Source: JAIRMO01 sp046533115 (GTDB taxonomy: Bacteria; Spirochaetota; Spirochaetia; Treponematales; Breznakiellaceae). From it: DNA of 64,000 bases. Of the stretch, positions 52,238-61,921 are shown one piece after another; the stretch's first letter is position 1, and every line of letters begins with the position of its first letter. The translations under genes were made by a program, and so were the position numbers. The stretch covers positions 1 to 64,000 of the forward strand of contig NZ_JAJQRC010000005.1 in the NCBI RefSeq assembly GCF_046533115.1. The letters run 5' to 3'. Under the pieces are notes generated by a model. The model was not told the origin of the DNA. It did not search any database and saw only the letters and a list, made by a program, of their open reading frames with translations.

Positions 52238-53137
52238 TTATCCTCTAACTTGGGATCGGTATTTCACGGGGGAAACCCCTATAATTTTCTTGAAAAGCCG
52301 GGAAAAATAATAGGGGTCCTCAATGCCGTAGGCAATGGCGATATCCTTAACCGGCAAATCGGAAAAGTACAGGTCCTGGGAAGCAGCCTGTATTTTGATA
52401 CGCAGGAAATATTCTATGGGGGCATAACCGGTTGCGCTCTTGAACAGATTATGCAAGTGGGAAGGGCTGAATCCCGACACCCGGGTCAAATCGTCCAGGG
52501 TGATCACCTCATGAAGGTGTTTCCTCATAAAAACAATGGTATCCTTGAGGCCGAGACTGCCGGCGGTGGTGAGCTGGATTTCCGATTCCTTGCCGGCGCA
52601 TAGGGTCATGCCGAGGATCGTCCCCACCTGCTGGCACATATAAAAATATTCTTCATTCTTCCAGTGGGTTTTTAATAGGGTAAAACATTGGCGGAACAGT
52701 TCTCTGAGTTTCTCTCCAAAAACATCGGATACCATGATGGGGACGTATTGAGAGACAATCGTATACCAGGGCCGGAAAAGAACGCCCCTGAAGTGGACCC
52801 AAAATATACTCCAGGGATTTGTTTCGGAGGCGCCGTATGTATGGGGTGTGTCTGGGGGAATGACCGTAAGCTGTCCCGCCGAAATGGTTTTTGTTTCTCC
52901 CCCATTAATCGAAAAAAACCCGGACCCGGCGCTGCAATATATTAAAATGGCGGTCTTGCACCCCTGAGGCCGCTGCCGGAAATGATAGGCCGCATGGGGA
53001 AAGTAGCCGATGTCGGTGACTACCAGGGACTGGAATAATTCATCACTCTCAAGCTGTGCAAGAAATTTATCGGGCAGGACAAAGAGATACTCGTTCTGAA
53101 AACCATCGGCTTTCTGCGGATTTTCGATTTTTCCCAT
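52238..53137 (-). CDS. AraC-family transcriptional regulator with cupin sensor
   Basis: The ATG at 53137 (MGKIENPQKADGF) is preferred over a GTG five codons earlier. The 299-residue protein has an N-terminal cupin fold (GSGFFSINGGETKTISAGQLTVIPPDTPHTYG) and a C-terminal HTH pair, LDDLTRVSGFSPSHLHNLFKSATG and VKDIAIAYGIEDPYYFSRLFKKIIGVSP. Such proteins activate sugar operons in response to a bound sugar. It is divergent from the Ytf-like sugar transporter genes, a likely target. A perfect 16-bp palindrome in the shared region is a candidate site. Confidence 0.9.
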   Translation of the reverse strand: MGKIENPQKADGFQNEYLFVLPDKFLAQLESDELFQSLVVTDIGYFPHAAYHFRQRPQGCKTAILIYCSAGSGFFSINGGETKTISAGQLTVIPPDTPHTYGASETNPWSIFWVHFRGVLFRPWYTIVSQYVPIMVSDVFGEKLRELFRQCFTLLKTHWKNEEYFYMCQQVGTILGMTLCAGKESEIQLTTAGSLGLKDTIVFMRKHLHEVITLDDLTRVSGFSPSHLHNLFKSATGYAPIEYFLRIKIQAASQDLYFSDLPVKDIAIAYGIEDPYYFSRLFKKIIGVSPVKYRSQVRG

Positions 53138-53189
53138 AACTACACTATACACCGGTTGTTTTATCTTCGCAATCAGAAAATGGAAGATA

Positions 53190-53205
53190 ATCCATTATAA
53201 TGGAT
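53190..53205. promoter_or_regulatory. 16-bp palindrome between AraC gene and transporter genes
   Basis: ATCCATTATAATGGAT is a perfect palindrome containing TATAAT. It is 52 bases from the AraC start and 90 bases from the binding-protein gene. It may be an operator or a core promoter on either strand; the -35 is not evident. Confidence 0.45.
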
Positions 53206-53294
53206 AAAATAATGCATGGCGATATGAAAGAGGCGGTGATAGAATAAAACTCTATATAGGGGGTATCCCCTGATTATTTCCATAGGAGGAAAAA

Positions 53295-54257
53295 ATGAAA
53301 AGGCTTTTTTTGATGTTATTGATTAGCTTGTTACTCATTGGTACGGTCAGCGCGGCGGGACAAAAAAGCGGAGGCAGTTCAGGGAAAATGGTGGTAGCCT
53401 TTTCCCAGATGGAAATGAACAACGCATGGCGGGTGGCGGAAACGGCCTCGATCCGCGCCGAGGCCCAGAAGCGCGGAATTGAACTGATCTATACCGACGC
53501 CCAGGGAGACACCGCCAAACAGGTTTCGGATGTGGAAGATATTATCGCGCGAAAACCGAATGTAATACTTCTTGCTCCCAGAGAGTACGAAGGACTTGCT
53601 CCTGCCCTTGCGGCGGCAAAAAAGGCGGGTATTCCCCTTATCCTGATCGACCGTGACGCAAAAGGCGAACCGGGCGTTGATTACGCTTCCCTTATCAGCG
53701 CGAATTTTGTATGGGAAGGCCAGCAGTGCGCCCAGGTCTTGGTTAAACGGTTCGGAACAAGCCAGCCGGTCAATGTTGTACAGATAACCGGTACCCCAGG
53801 CTCCTCCGTTGCCATTGATCGCCAGAAAGGCTTTGAAGATGAGCTTGCCAAATACCCCAACTTCAAAATTATAGCCACCCAAAACGGCGAGTTCACCCGT
53901 TCAATCGCCCAGAATGTAATGACAAACATTATCCAGTCCCAGGGCGGGAAAATCAACGCGGTCTACGGTCATGATGATGAGTGCGCCATTGGGGCTCTCC
54001 AGGCGCTTAAGGCCGCCGGATATAAACCCGGGCCGGATATTGCCGTAGTCGGGGTGGGGGGCTTCAAAGACGCCGCCCTTCTGATTCAGCAGAATGAAAT
54101 GGAGGCCACCATACTGTGCAGCCCCTTCTTTGGACCCACGGCCTTTGACGCCTGCGAAAAATTAATACGGGGTGAAAAGCTGCCGACCTATATTCAGAAT
54201 CCCGGGAGGGTCATTGATAAATCGAACGTTGACGCCTATATGCCCGACTCATTTTAA
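53295..54257 (+). CDS. Periplasmic sugar-binding protein, YtfQ-like (galactofuranose/ribose type)
   Basis: A signal peptide (MKRLFLMLLISLLLIGTVSA) leads to AGQKSGGSSG and a pentose/hexose-binding domain: FSQMEMNNAWRVAETASIRAE, YTDAQGDTAKQVSDVEDIIA, LIDRDAKGEPGVDY, and AVYGHDDECAIGALQALKAAG. These match the type 1 periplasmic binding fold as in YtfQ (galactofuranose) and RbsB. RBS AGGAGG. First gene of a six-gene plus-strand set. 320 residues, typical. The substrate is a sugar, furanose is plausible. Confidence 0.9.
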   Translation: MKRLFLMLLISLLLIGTVSAAGQKSGGSSGKMVVAFSQMEMNNAWRVAETASIRAEAQKRGIELIYTDAQGDTAKQVSDVEDIIARKPNVILLAPREYEGLAPALAAAKKAGIPLILIDRDAKGEPGVDYASLISANFVWEGQQCAQVLVKRFGTSQPVNVVQITGTPGSSVAIDRQKGFEDELAKYPNFKIIATQNGEFTRSIAQNVMTNIIQSQGGKINAVYGHDDECAIGALQALKAAGYKPGPDIAVVGVGGFKDAALLIQQNEMEATILCSPFFGPTAFDACEKLIRGEKLPTYIQNPGRVIDKSNVDAYMPDSF

Positions 54258-54334
54258 GGTTCTGTATATCTTTGAATAATAATCTTGCGGAAGGGGGAAC
54301 GTATTTCCCTCTTTCGTAAATTTAAGGCTAACCA

Positions 54335-55861
54335 ATGAGCGATGATTATATTATTTCGATGCAAAATATAAGTAAGCACTTTCCCGGTGTAACGGCCCTT
54401 GATCATGTTAACTTTTGTATTAAGAAGGGCGAAGTCCATGTGCTTATGGGGGAAAACGGCGCCGGTAAATCTACGCTGATAAAAATTTTGACCGGCATCT
54501 ATAAACAGGACGGCGGAAGCATCTTTTTTGACGGCCGCGAATTTAAGCCGAACAATGCCCTGGAAGCCCAGCGCGCGGGGATAAGCACCATTTATCAGGA
54601 GATAAGCCTTATCCCACAGCTTACGGTGGCGGAAAACGTTTTTATCGGGAGAGAAATAAAAACAAAGGGGGTGATTGACTGGAAAACGACCAGGGACAAG
54701 AGCCGGGAGTTACTTAAGGGACTCGGCCTTGATATTGATGTTAGCCGCGCCCTCGGCAGTTACGGGACGGCGATCCAGCAGATGACCGCCATCGCCAGGG
54801 CTATCTCAATTGACGCAAAGTTAATTGTTATGGATGAACCTACCTCTTCATTGGATGAGGATGAGGTTAACGTATTATTCGGCGTAATACGAAAACTAAA
54901 AGCCCAGGGCATTTCTATTCTTTTTATTTCACACCGGCTCAACGAAGTCTTTGAAATATCGGATAAAATAACTATATTAAGAGACGGGCAGCTTATCGGC
55001 GAATATGATACAAACGCCCTGACCCATGAAGAGTTAATTTCAAAAATGGTTGGCCGGGATGCCACATCAATACTTGAAAAGCACAAGGACCGTAAAGACA
55101 GAACATTCGATGAATTTATCCGTGCCGAAAGGATTACCTGCGGGTTTAAGCTGCGGGGACTAAACATACGCATTGGGAAAGGCGAAGTAGTCGGATTAGC
55201 GGGCCTGCTTGGTTCAGGCAGGACGGAATTCGCGCGGATATTATTTGGCGTTGACAGATACGATATGGGCAGTATTACTATTGACGGGAAGCCCGTCAAA
55301 TTTCGTGTCCCTCGGGATGGCATAAAATGGGGCTTTGCCTTCTGTTCCGAAGACAGAAAAATGGAAGGAATTATTCCCCATTTATCGGTTAAAGATAATA
55401 TATTGATCGCCAATCTGAATAAAACAAGCCGCTTTGGTATTCTTTCAAAATCCAGACAAAATGCCATAGTTGACGAATATATACAAACCCTCAAGATAAA
55501 AACACCGAGCCGGGAACAAAACATCATGAACCTTTCGGGTGGAAACCAGCAAAAGACGATTCTTGCCCGATGGTTATGCCTTAAACCACGGCTTGTTATT
55601 ATGGATGAGCCGACCCGGGGTATCGATATCGGGGCAAAACGGGAAATTGAAACCTTGATACGACGCATGGCGGACGATGGCATCAGCATATTGTTTATAT
55701 CCTCCGAATTTGAGGAACTGATCAGAAACTGTGACCGGGTAGAAGTGATCCGCGAAGGCGTCAATATGAAAACCCTTACCGGTGTTGATATCACGGAGCA
55801 GAATATTATCCATTCAATCGCGGGAGCCGGAACCGCAGGGATAGAGGGCGATCATGATTAA
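54335..55861 (+). CDS. Sugar ABC transporter ATPase with two ABC domains (YtfR/RbsA-like)
   Basis: The 508-residue protein has tandem ABC domains. First domain: Walker A GENGAGKSTLIK, a signature-like AIQQMTAIARAI, Walker B LIVMDEPTSSLDEDE, switch His in FISHRLNEVF. Second domain: degenerate Walker A GLLGSGRTEFAR, signature LSGGNQQKTILARWL, Walker B LVIMDEPTRGIDIG. This layout is that of RbsA, AraG and YtfR. It precedes two permeases, overlapping the first by eight bases. A hairpin 54293-54317 in the 77-base gap to the binding-protein gene may tune expression. Confidence 0.95.
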   Translation: MSDDYIISMQNISKHFPGVTALDHVNFCIKKGEVHVLMGENGAGKSTLIKILTGIYKQDGGSIFFDGREFKPNNALEAQRAGISTIYQEISLIPQLTVAENVFIGREIKTKGVIDWKTTRDKSRELLKGLGLDIDVSRALGSYGTAIQQMTAIARAISIDAKLIVMDEPTSSLDEDEVNVLFGVIRKLKAQGISILFISHRLNEVFEISDKITILRDGQLIGEYDTNALTHEELISKMVGRDATSILEKHKDRKDRTFDEFIRAERITCGFKLRGLNIRIGKGEVVGLAGLLGSGRTEFARILFGVDRYDMGSITIDGKPVKFRVPRDGIKWGFAFCSEDRKMEGIIPHLSVKDNILIANLNKTSRFGILSKSRQNAIVDEYIQTLKIKTPSREQNIMNLSGGNQQKTILARWLCLKPRLVIMDEPTRGIDIGAKREIETLIRRMADDGISILFISSEFEELIRNCDRVEVIREGVNMKTLTGVDITEQNIIHSIAGAGTAGIEGDHD

Positions 55862-56795
55862 CATCAGGGCAAACGAGGTTTTAACAAAATACGGCGTAGG
55901 TATAGTACTTCTGGGCATGGTGACCTTAAACGTCGCTATAACGCCAAATTTTGTACATATTAATACGCTTTGGAATATCCTCCTACAGTCATTTCCAGTG
56001 ATGATGATAGCTATCGGGATGACCTTTGTTATTGCCACCGGGGGCATTGATATTTCCGTAGGTTCAACCATGGCCCTGTCCTCCATTGTCCTGGCGAAAT
56101 TTTTAATCCAGAATAATGTTTCCTTTGGTTTTTCTCTGGTCCTTGCCCTCGGCGCCGCCCTTCTGTTCGGCCTGTTTAACGGCGTACTGGTAGGGGTATT
56201 TAAATTTCAACCCATTGTGGCGACCCTCATTTTAATGATTTCGGGCAGAGGGATTGCCCAGTTGTTTAACGATGGGGTTGTCATTTCTTTCTACAATGAC
56301 ACCTATGCGACCATAGGCTTGTACAGGATTGGCGGGATAATTCCGGTTCAGGTTGCCATTGTTGGTATTGTCGCGGTTCTTGCCCTTTTTATCCTAAAGA
56401 GGACCACCTTCGGCTGTTATATTCAGGCGGCGGGGGATAACATACGGGCATGTTATCTAGCGGGAATACATACCGTTTGGGTAATAATTTCCGTATATAT
56501 CATAAGCGCCCTGCTTGCGGGTATGGCGGCCTCCTTTGAAACCATGCGTATGCTGTCCGCCGATCCAAATAATATCGGTAAAGCCATTGAACTGGACTGT
56601 ATCGCGGCGGTAGCGGTAGGCGGTACCTCGATGTCAGGCGGCAGGGCGAAGATCATCGGGACAATAATCGGCACCCTCATCATGCAGTTGATAACAACCA
56701 TGGTTAATATGAACAATGTGCCCTATGCGTTTTCACTGATAATTAAATCGGCAATTATTGTCTTTGCCCTTTATCTGCGGAAAGACGCCTTGTAA
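55854..56795 (+). CDS. Sugar ABC transporter permease (YtfT/RbsC-like)
   Basis: The 313-residue protein is an inner-membrane permease of the CUT2 type with 8-10 helices and GIDISVGSTMALSSIVLAKF, the glycine-rich segment with the ATPase contact typical of RbsC-like proteins. It overlaps the ATPase gene by eight bases, and is followed by another permease after 14 bases. In the YtfQRT-YjfF arrangement two different permeases make the pore; that order is seen here. Confidence 0.93.
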   Translation: MINIRANEVLTKYGVGIVLLGMVTLNVAITPNFVHINTLWNILLQSFPVMMIAIGMTFVIATGGIDISVGSTMALSSIVLAKFLIQNNVSFGFSLVLALGAALLFGLFNGVLVGVFKFQPIVATLILMISGRGIAQLFNDGVVISFYNDTYATIGLYRIGGIIPVQVAIVGIVAVLALFILKRTTFGCYIQAAGDNIRACYLAGIHTVWVIISVYIISALLAGMAASFETMRMLSADPNNIGKAIELDCIAAVAVGGTSMSGGRAKIIGTIIGTLIMQLITTMVNMNNVPYAFSLIIKSAIIVFALYLRKDAL

Positions 56796-56809
56796 GGATA
56801 AACAGCACC

Positions 56810-57769
56810 ATGAATAAACATATACGTTCTACAATAAAAAGACTCATCACCGAGAACGGAACCTTTATAGCGTTAGGCGTCATGATATTGGCGGCATCGC
56901 TTATTTACCGGGAATTTTTTACCTACAGTAATTTAAGTAACGTATTACGACAGACAAGTATGGTAGGCTTGGTTTCCATTGGCATGACACTGGTGATACT
57001 AACGGCGGGAATTGATTTATCCGTAGGCGCAACCGTGGCTCTTTCGGCAATAATCGCCGCAAAATTATCTGTTTATGGATTGGTTCCGGCCATGCTGGCG
57101 TCTTTGCTGGCGGGAATTGTTATAGGCGGGGTGAACGGTTTTATCGTAAATAACTTTAAAATCGTACCCTTTATCGCAACGCTGGCGGTACAAATGGCGA
57201 TCCGGGGTATAGCATACCTCTTGACCGATATGAGGTCCATAGCGGTAGACCGATCGGCTGAAACGTTTATTGCTTTGGGGCGCGGTTATTTTATCGGCGT
57301 TCCTATCCCGGTTATTATTTTTTTAGTATCCGCTCTCCTGATGATCTTTGTTACCCGTAAAACAAGTTTCGGCCGCAGTGTTTATGCGATTGGTGGCAAT
57401 GAAGACGCCGCGCGAATGATGGGTTTACGGGTCAAGCAAAACAAAATGCTGGCTTATGTAATAACGGGATTTTTCTCCGCCCTGGCCGGTGTTATTCTAT
57501 GTGCCCGTCTCGGCGCCGGGCAGCCTGTCAGCGGGGACGGGTGGGAGATGGATGCCATAGCATCGGTAGTCATCGGCGGTACCCTGCTTTCGGGCGGTGT
57601 GGGAGGCGTGGGTCCTACTATTTGCGGGGTTTTGATTATTGGCTTTACAAAAAATATCATTAATCTGCAGGGAGATATTAATTCTTACTGGCAAAAAATC
57701 GTAACCGGTCTAATTCTCTTGTTAGTTATCATAGCCCAAAACAGATCGGGCAAAAAGGAGGCCTTATAA
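56810..57769 (+). CDS. Second sugar ABC transporter permease (YjfF-like)
   Basis: A 319-residue CUT2 permease with GIDLSVGATVALSAIIAAKL and the region VIGGTLLSGGVGGVGPTICGVLIIGFTKNI. It is distinct from the preceding permease, so the two form a heterodimeric channel as in the galactofuranose system. The RBS AAGGATAAAC precedes it. Its stop overlaps the next ATG (TAATG). Confidence 0.93.
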   Translation: MNKHIRSTIKRLITENGTFIALGVMILAASLIYREFFTYSNLSNVLRQTSMVGLVSIGMTLVILTAGIDLSVGATVALSAIIAAKLSVYGLVPAMLASLLAGIVIGGVNGFIVNNFKIVPFIATLAVQMAIRGIAYLLTDMRSIAVDRSAETFIALGRGYFIGVPIPVIIFLVSALLMIFVTRKTSFGRSVYAIGGNEDAARMMGLRVKQNKMLAYVITGFFSALAGVILCARLGAGQPVSGDGWEMDAIASVVIGGTLLSGGVGGVGPTICGVLIIGFTKNIINLQGDINSYWQKIVTGLILLLVIIAQNRSGKKEAL

Positions 57770-58317
57770 TGACTATCCTCAATCTCAAGGCGGTGGAAAT
57801 GACCGAACAAATCATGGAAAGCCTGGAAAAAAAAGGACTGATTATGCGTCTCTGTCCGGGTCATGACGAGCTGGATACCCCCTATGGGGAAACTTTGTGG
57901 AAATTGATATATGAACCAAAAGAGGGATACGGTCCGCACCGGCTTATAACCGTTACCGTAAACCGCGAAGAATTTGCGGGGTTTGGGACCCACCCCGACA
58001 ATGAAGAATTTTGGCTCCTCGGCGACAGCAATACCCAGCCGATGTATCTGATAATTTCGTTTCTTACCGGGGAAACACTGGCAAAAAAAATAAGCGATGG
58101 TACTCTGCAAGAAAGTGATTTTATCACATTACATATAAAGTATAATGATCCGTCGGTAAGCTTTTTTGTTATGCGCGCCGGTGTGCCCCATGGAGAGGCA
58201 ATCGTAGACCGGGGCAGGCGGCCGCCGTCATTTTATGTTACCGAAAGCCTTAATCTACCGCTTAATCTTATCCCGTTTGGTAATTATCAAATTAAGATAT
58301 GCGACGGGGAGAACTGA
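57769..58317 (+). CDS. Cupin-like small protein of the sugar operon
   Basis: The 182-residue protein has no signal peptide and a beta-rich sequence. Segments resembling metal-binding cupin strands are GPHRLITVTVNREEFAGFGTHPDNEEFW (His, Glu) and RAGVPHGEAIVD (His). Sugar-isomerase-type cupins carry out aldose-ketose or epimerase steps; that role would fit the operon. The gene starts TAATG-coupled to the YjfF-like permease, with AAAAGGAGG before it. The family is not established; the cupin call is from the His/Glu pattern. Confidence 0.6.
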   Translation: MTILNLKAVEMTEQIMESLEKKGLIMRLCPGHDELDTPYGETLWKLIYEPKEGYGPHRLITVTVNREEFAGFGTHPDNEEFWLLGDSNTQPMYLIISFLTGETLAKKISDGTLQESDFITLHIKYNDPSVSFFVMRAGVPHGEAIVDRGRRPPSFYVTESLNLPLNLIPFGNYQIKICDGEN

Positions 58318-58351
58318 ATCTATAACATAAACAGCTGCAAGGGGAAACAAA

Positions 58352-61300
58352 ATGGCAGAATTGAGCATCTATGAAAAAAAAGTATCTATCCCAACCTACG
58401 GCGTTGGGGAACAAAATAAAAATCCCATGTTTTTGGAGAAACGGGTCTACCAGGGAAGTTCCGGGAAAGTCTATCCATATCCTATTATAGACAGCATTTG
58501 CGATAAGAAAGAAGAAAAAGAATACACCATAGTATTTATTGAAAATGAATATTTGCAGATACAGATAATGCCCGAAATCGGCGGCAGGATCTACCGGGCC
58601 CTGGATAAAACGAACAACTACGACTTTGTCTATTATAACCGTGTCATAAAACCGGCGCTGGTCGGACTTGCCGGTCCCTGGATCTCCGGAGGAATTGAAT
58701 TTAACTGGCCCCAGCATCACCGTCCGAATACCTTTGGTCCGGTGGAGTATACCATTGACGATTCCCATGATGATTATAAAACCTTCTGGTTCAGTGAACG
58801 GGACAGGATTTACGGAACCAAGGCGTCCACCGCCATAACCTTAAGGAAAGGGGCGGCTTTTATTGAAATTCACACCGAGTTATACAACCCTACCGATGAA
58901 CCCCAGTCTTTTCTCTGGTGGGCTAATCCGGCGGTACCGGTACATGACGAAACCCAGTCAATATTCCCGCCCGACGTACATGCGGTGATGGATCACGGGA
59001 AGCGCGATGTATCCCGGTTCCCCCTGGCGACCGGGGTGTATTATAAAATGGATTACTCCCGGGGAGTTGATATCTCCCGCTATAAAAACATTAAGGTCCC
59101 CACTTCGTATATGGCCTATTCTTCAAAATATGATTTTGTGGGGGGCTATGATTACCGGGCCCAAGCAGGGGTTCTCCATGTGGCGGATCACCATATTTCG
59201 CCCGGCAAGAAACAGTGGACCTGGGGCTGCGGCGATTTCGGCAAGGCCTGGGATCGGAACCTTACCGACGAGGACGGCCCCTATGTCGAACTTATGACCG
59301 GGGTGTACACCGACAATCAGCCCGATTTCACCTGGCTTGCGCCCTATGAACACAAAAACTTTACCCAGTATTTTTTGCCCTATAAAAAAGCCGGTATGGT
59401 AAAAAACGCCAGCAAGGATCTGGTTTTGGGCATGGAACGGAGGGAAGATGAAGTTACTATCACCGTTTATGCCTCGAAATATATAGCCGATGCGGTCATC
59501 CGTCTTTACGCAGGCGAAAATATTTTCTTTGAGGATAGGGCGGTTCTTTCGCCGAATGATGTCTATGAAAAAATCATTCCCCCTCCTTCCGGTCCGGAAC
59601 ATATCACCCTGCGGATAGAAGCCGCCGGGATCGCCCCCCTGGTGTATCAGGAGGAGCCTGATACCCTTAAGCCGCTGCCCGATCCCGCCAGGGCGCTGAA
59701 AAACCCGAAGGACATTGCCGATAACGAGAGCCTCTATCTGGCAGGGCTGCATCTGGAGCAATACCGCCACGCAACCTACGAGCCCGACGCCTATTATCTT
59801 GAGGGACTTGCCCGTAACCCTCGGGATATCCGTATTAATAACGCCTATGGCAACCTGCTTTTCCGCCGGGGTGATTTTGCCGGCGCCCTCGCCTGTTTTG
59901 AGGCCGCAAAAACATCGATAACCCGGCATAATCCCAACCCGGAGAAAGGCGATGTCTTTTATAATCTGGGGAAAGCCAAAGAGGCAATGGGTGAAGAAGA
60001 CGCCGCCTTTGACGCGTATTATAAAGCGGTCTGGTCCGATGATTATAAGGGAAAGGCCTATTTAAAACTGGCGCAAATCTCCTGCCGCAGGAAGCACTAC
60101 CCTGCCGCGCTGGAATTTGCCTTGGAGTCCCTCTATGAGGGCTGGCGGAATTTCAAGACGCGGAATGTTCTTGTTATTGTCAACCGTATATGCGGGAACA
60201 ATGATCGTGCCCGGGAGATCGCGTTGGAAACGCTCCGTTTTGATCCGCTTGATTTTGTTGCCAACCATGAGATGGTAAAAATAGATACGGCGGCCAAAAA
60301 TGCAACGGATAAATTGTGGCATATTCTCCGGGATGATCCCCGTAACTATATTTTTCTTGCCGCATCTTACGCGGAACTTGGATTTTATGACGAAAGCGTA
60401 ACCATACTAAAACGATACATAAATTCTGTCGATCATCCTTACGCCCTTTGTTTTTATTATCTTGCCTTCTGGCTTGAACAAAATAATGCTCCTGATGCAC
60501 AGGCCGCCTGGAAAAAAGCGGCCCAGGCAGACAGCGGCTATTGTTTTCCCAATACGGTTGAAGACTGGCAGGTCTTGAGCAGGGCCGTAGAGGCAAATCC
60601 CGCCGATTCCTTTGCGTGGTACTATGCCGGCTGTTTTCTTTATGATAAAAAAAGGCATCACGAAGCCGCCGTTATGTGGGAGAAATCATGTTCCCTCAAA
60701 ACGGATTTTACCACGGTCCATCGAAACCTTGCCCTTTATTACGCCAATAAAAAACATGATTATGTCCGCGCGAAGACGGAACTTGAAACGGCCTTTAACC
60801 TTGATAAAACCGATACCAGAGTTTTTTATGAACTCTGTGAACTGCATAAAAGGATGGGGATACCCCCGGAAGAACAGCGCCTATTGTATGAACAGTATAT
60901 TGATTTGATAACAAAGCGGGATGATCTCTCCATTTCCTATATCGAAATCCTCAACGGCCTTGGGCAGTATCAAAGGGCCCTCGAATTACTATTCTCCCGC
61001 AAATTCCATCCCTGGGAAGGGGGAGAGGGGAAGGTTCCTGCCCAGCATATAGCGGCCCGCATTGGAATCGCCAAAGCGTTCATAAAAGAGGGAAAATACG
61101 AAGAAGCGGTATCCGAGCTGGAAAAGGCAGCGATATATTATGATAATTTTGGCGAAGGGAAACTGCCGAACGCGCGGGAGAATAATATTTACTATTATAT
61201 GGGCCTGGCGCTGCGGCATATCGACAGCAGCCGTTCCCGTGAGTGCTTTACCAAAGCCGCGGAAGGAGACCTGGAACCTTCAGGCGCCCTGTACTACAAT

Positions 61301-61633
61301 GATCAGCCGCCGCACCTGATCTACTATCAAGGGCTTGCCCTGCATGCCCTTGGGGACGAAGACGGGGCGCGTTCCCGTTTTAACAAGCTGGTCGCCTACG
61401 GCGAGACCCATCTCTTTAAGAAACAAGCTATGGATTACTTTGCGGTGAGCCTTCCGGATTTTCTTGTCTTTGATGTCGATCTTGATGAAAAGAACAAGGT
61501 CCACTGTTATTATATGATGGCCCTGGGTTATATGGGATTAGGGAACCGGGAAAAAGCCCGGGCCGCGTTTCAAAACGCGCTTAAACTTTGCCCCACCCAT
61601 TATGGAGTCTTGAGTCACCTGAAAGATCTATAG
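58352..61633 (+). CDS. DUF5107 domain protein fused to tetratricopeptide repeats
   Basis: The 1093-residue protein has an N-terminal DUF5107 domain (about 1-430) with EIGGRIYRALDKTNNYDFVYYN, SGGIEFNWPQHHRP and ETQSIFPPDVHAVMDHGKRD, a galactose-mutarotase-like beta-sandwich that may bind or process sugars. From about 450 on it is TPR-like, with over ten helical repeats (YGNLLFRRGDFAGALACFEA, YYMMALGYMGLGNREKARAA). No signal peptide, so cytoplasmic. RBS AAGGGGAA. It ends the sugar operon. DUF5107-TPR proteins are often next to sugar transporters; its catalytic role is unproven. Confidence 0.85.
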   Translation: MAELSIYEKKVSIPTYGVGEQNKNPMFLEKRVYQGSSGKVYPYPIIDSICDKKEEKEYTIVFIENEYLQIQIMPEIGGRIYRALDKTNNYDFVYYNRVIKPALVGLAGPWISGGIEFNWPQHHRPNTFGPVEYTIDDSHDDYKTFWFSERDRIYGTKASTAITLRKGAAFIEIHTELYNPTDEPQSFLWWANPAVPVHDETQSIFPPDVHAVMDHGKRDVSRFPLATGVYYKMDYSRGVDISRYKNIKVPTSYMAYSSKYDFVGGYDYRAQAGVLHVADHHISPGKKQWTWGCGDFGKAWDRNLTDEDGPYVELMTGVYTDNQPDFTWLAPYEHKNFTQYFLPYKKAGMVKNASKDLVLGMERREDEVTITVYASKYIADAVIRLYAGENIFFEDRAVLSPNDVYEKIIPPPSGPEHITLRIEAAGIAPLVYQEEPDTLKPLPDPARALKNPKDIADNESLYLAGLHLEQYRHATYEPDAYYLEGLARNPRDIRINNAYGNLLFRRGDFAGALACFEAAKTSITRHNPNPEKGDVFYNLGKAKEAMGEEDAAFDAYYKAVWSDDYKGKAYLKLAQISCRRKHYPAALEFALESLYEGWRNFKTRNVLVIVNRICGNNDRAREIALETLRFDPLDFVANHEMVKIDTAAKNATDKLWHILRDDPRNYIFLAASYAELGFYDESVTILKRYINSVDHPYALCFYYLAFWLEQNNAPDAQAAWKKAAQADSGYCFPNTVEDWQVLSRAVEANPADSFAWYYAGCFLYDKKRHHEAAVMWEKSCSLKTDFTTVHRNLALYYANKKHDYVRAKTELETAFNLDKTDTRVFYELCELHKRMGIPPEEQRLLYEQYIDLITKRDDLSISYIEILNGLGQYQRALELLFSRKFHPWEGGEGKVPAQHIAARIGIAKAFIKEGKYEEAVSELEKAAIYYDNFGEGKLPNARENNIYYYMGLALRHIDSSRSRECFTKAAEGDLEPSGALYYNDQPPHLIYYQGLALHALGDEDGARSRFNKLVAYGETHLFKKQAMDYFAVSLPDFLVFDVDLDEKNKVHCYYMMALGYMGLGNREKARAAFQNALKLCPTHYGVLSHLKDL

Positions 61634-61921
61634 GGATTACCATGTCCAGGTATGTACCACCTCATTACTAAGCCCGTTTTTTCCCGAATTCTCCTTTTTA
61701 TTATATAAAATTATGGAATTGGCAAAAATGGAATTTCTAACGCGCTGCCGGGTTGCAGGAGCTTTTAATATCGGGGAAGATGAACTAAATCAACAACCCC
61801 ACCGCAAGCGGTCAAGGTATGTTGTTCTCATAAGGTATTTGACTCAGGGTACATACCCTTGGTTCCGCCCCAAGGCTCCCCCATGTGAGCGGGTTCTTGG
61901 GTATGAACCCTTCGCAACGAA
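61634..61921. other. Intergenic region with hairpins and a small frame
   Basis: No firm gene lies here. A frame at 61713-61973 gives MELAKMEFLTRCRVAGAFNI and basic stretches but has no recognised relatives, and it overlaps the ST7-like gene. The end of the region has a GCTCCCCC...GCGGGTTCTT hairpin (61872-61906) repeated at 62962-62996. Confidence 0.4.
61872..61906. repeat. GCTCCCCC/GCGGGTTCTT hairpin, copy 1
   Basis: Shares GCTCCCCC, then GCGGGTTCTT and GNTAT-like sequence with 62962-62996 in the same orientation. The inner loop differs (ATGTGA against GCCGAAAG). It resembles right-end hairpins of IS200/IS605-type elements, but no transposase gene was seen. Confidence 0.45.
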
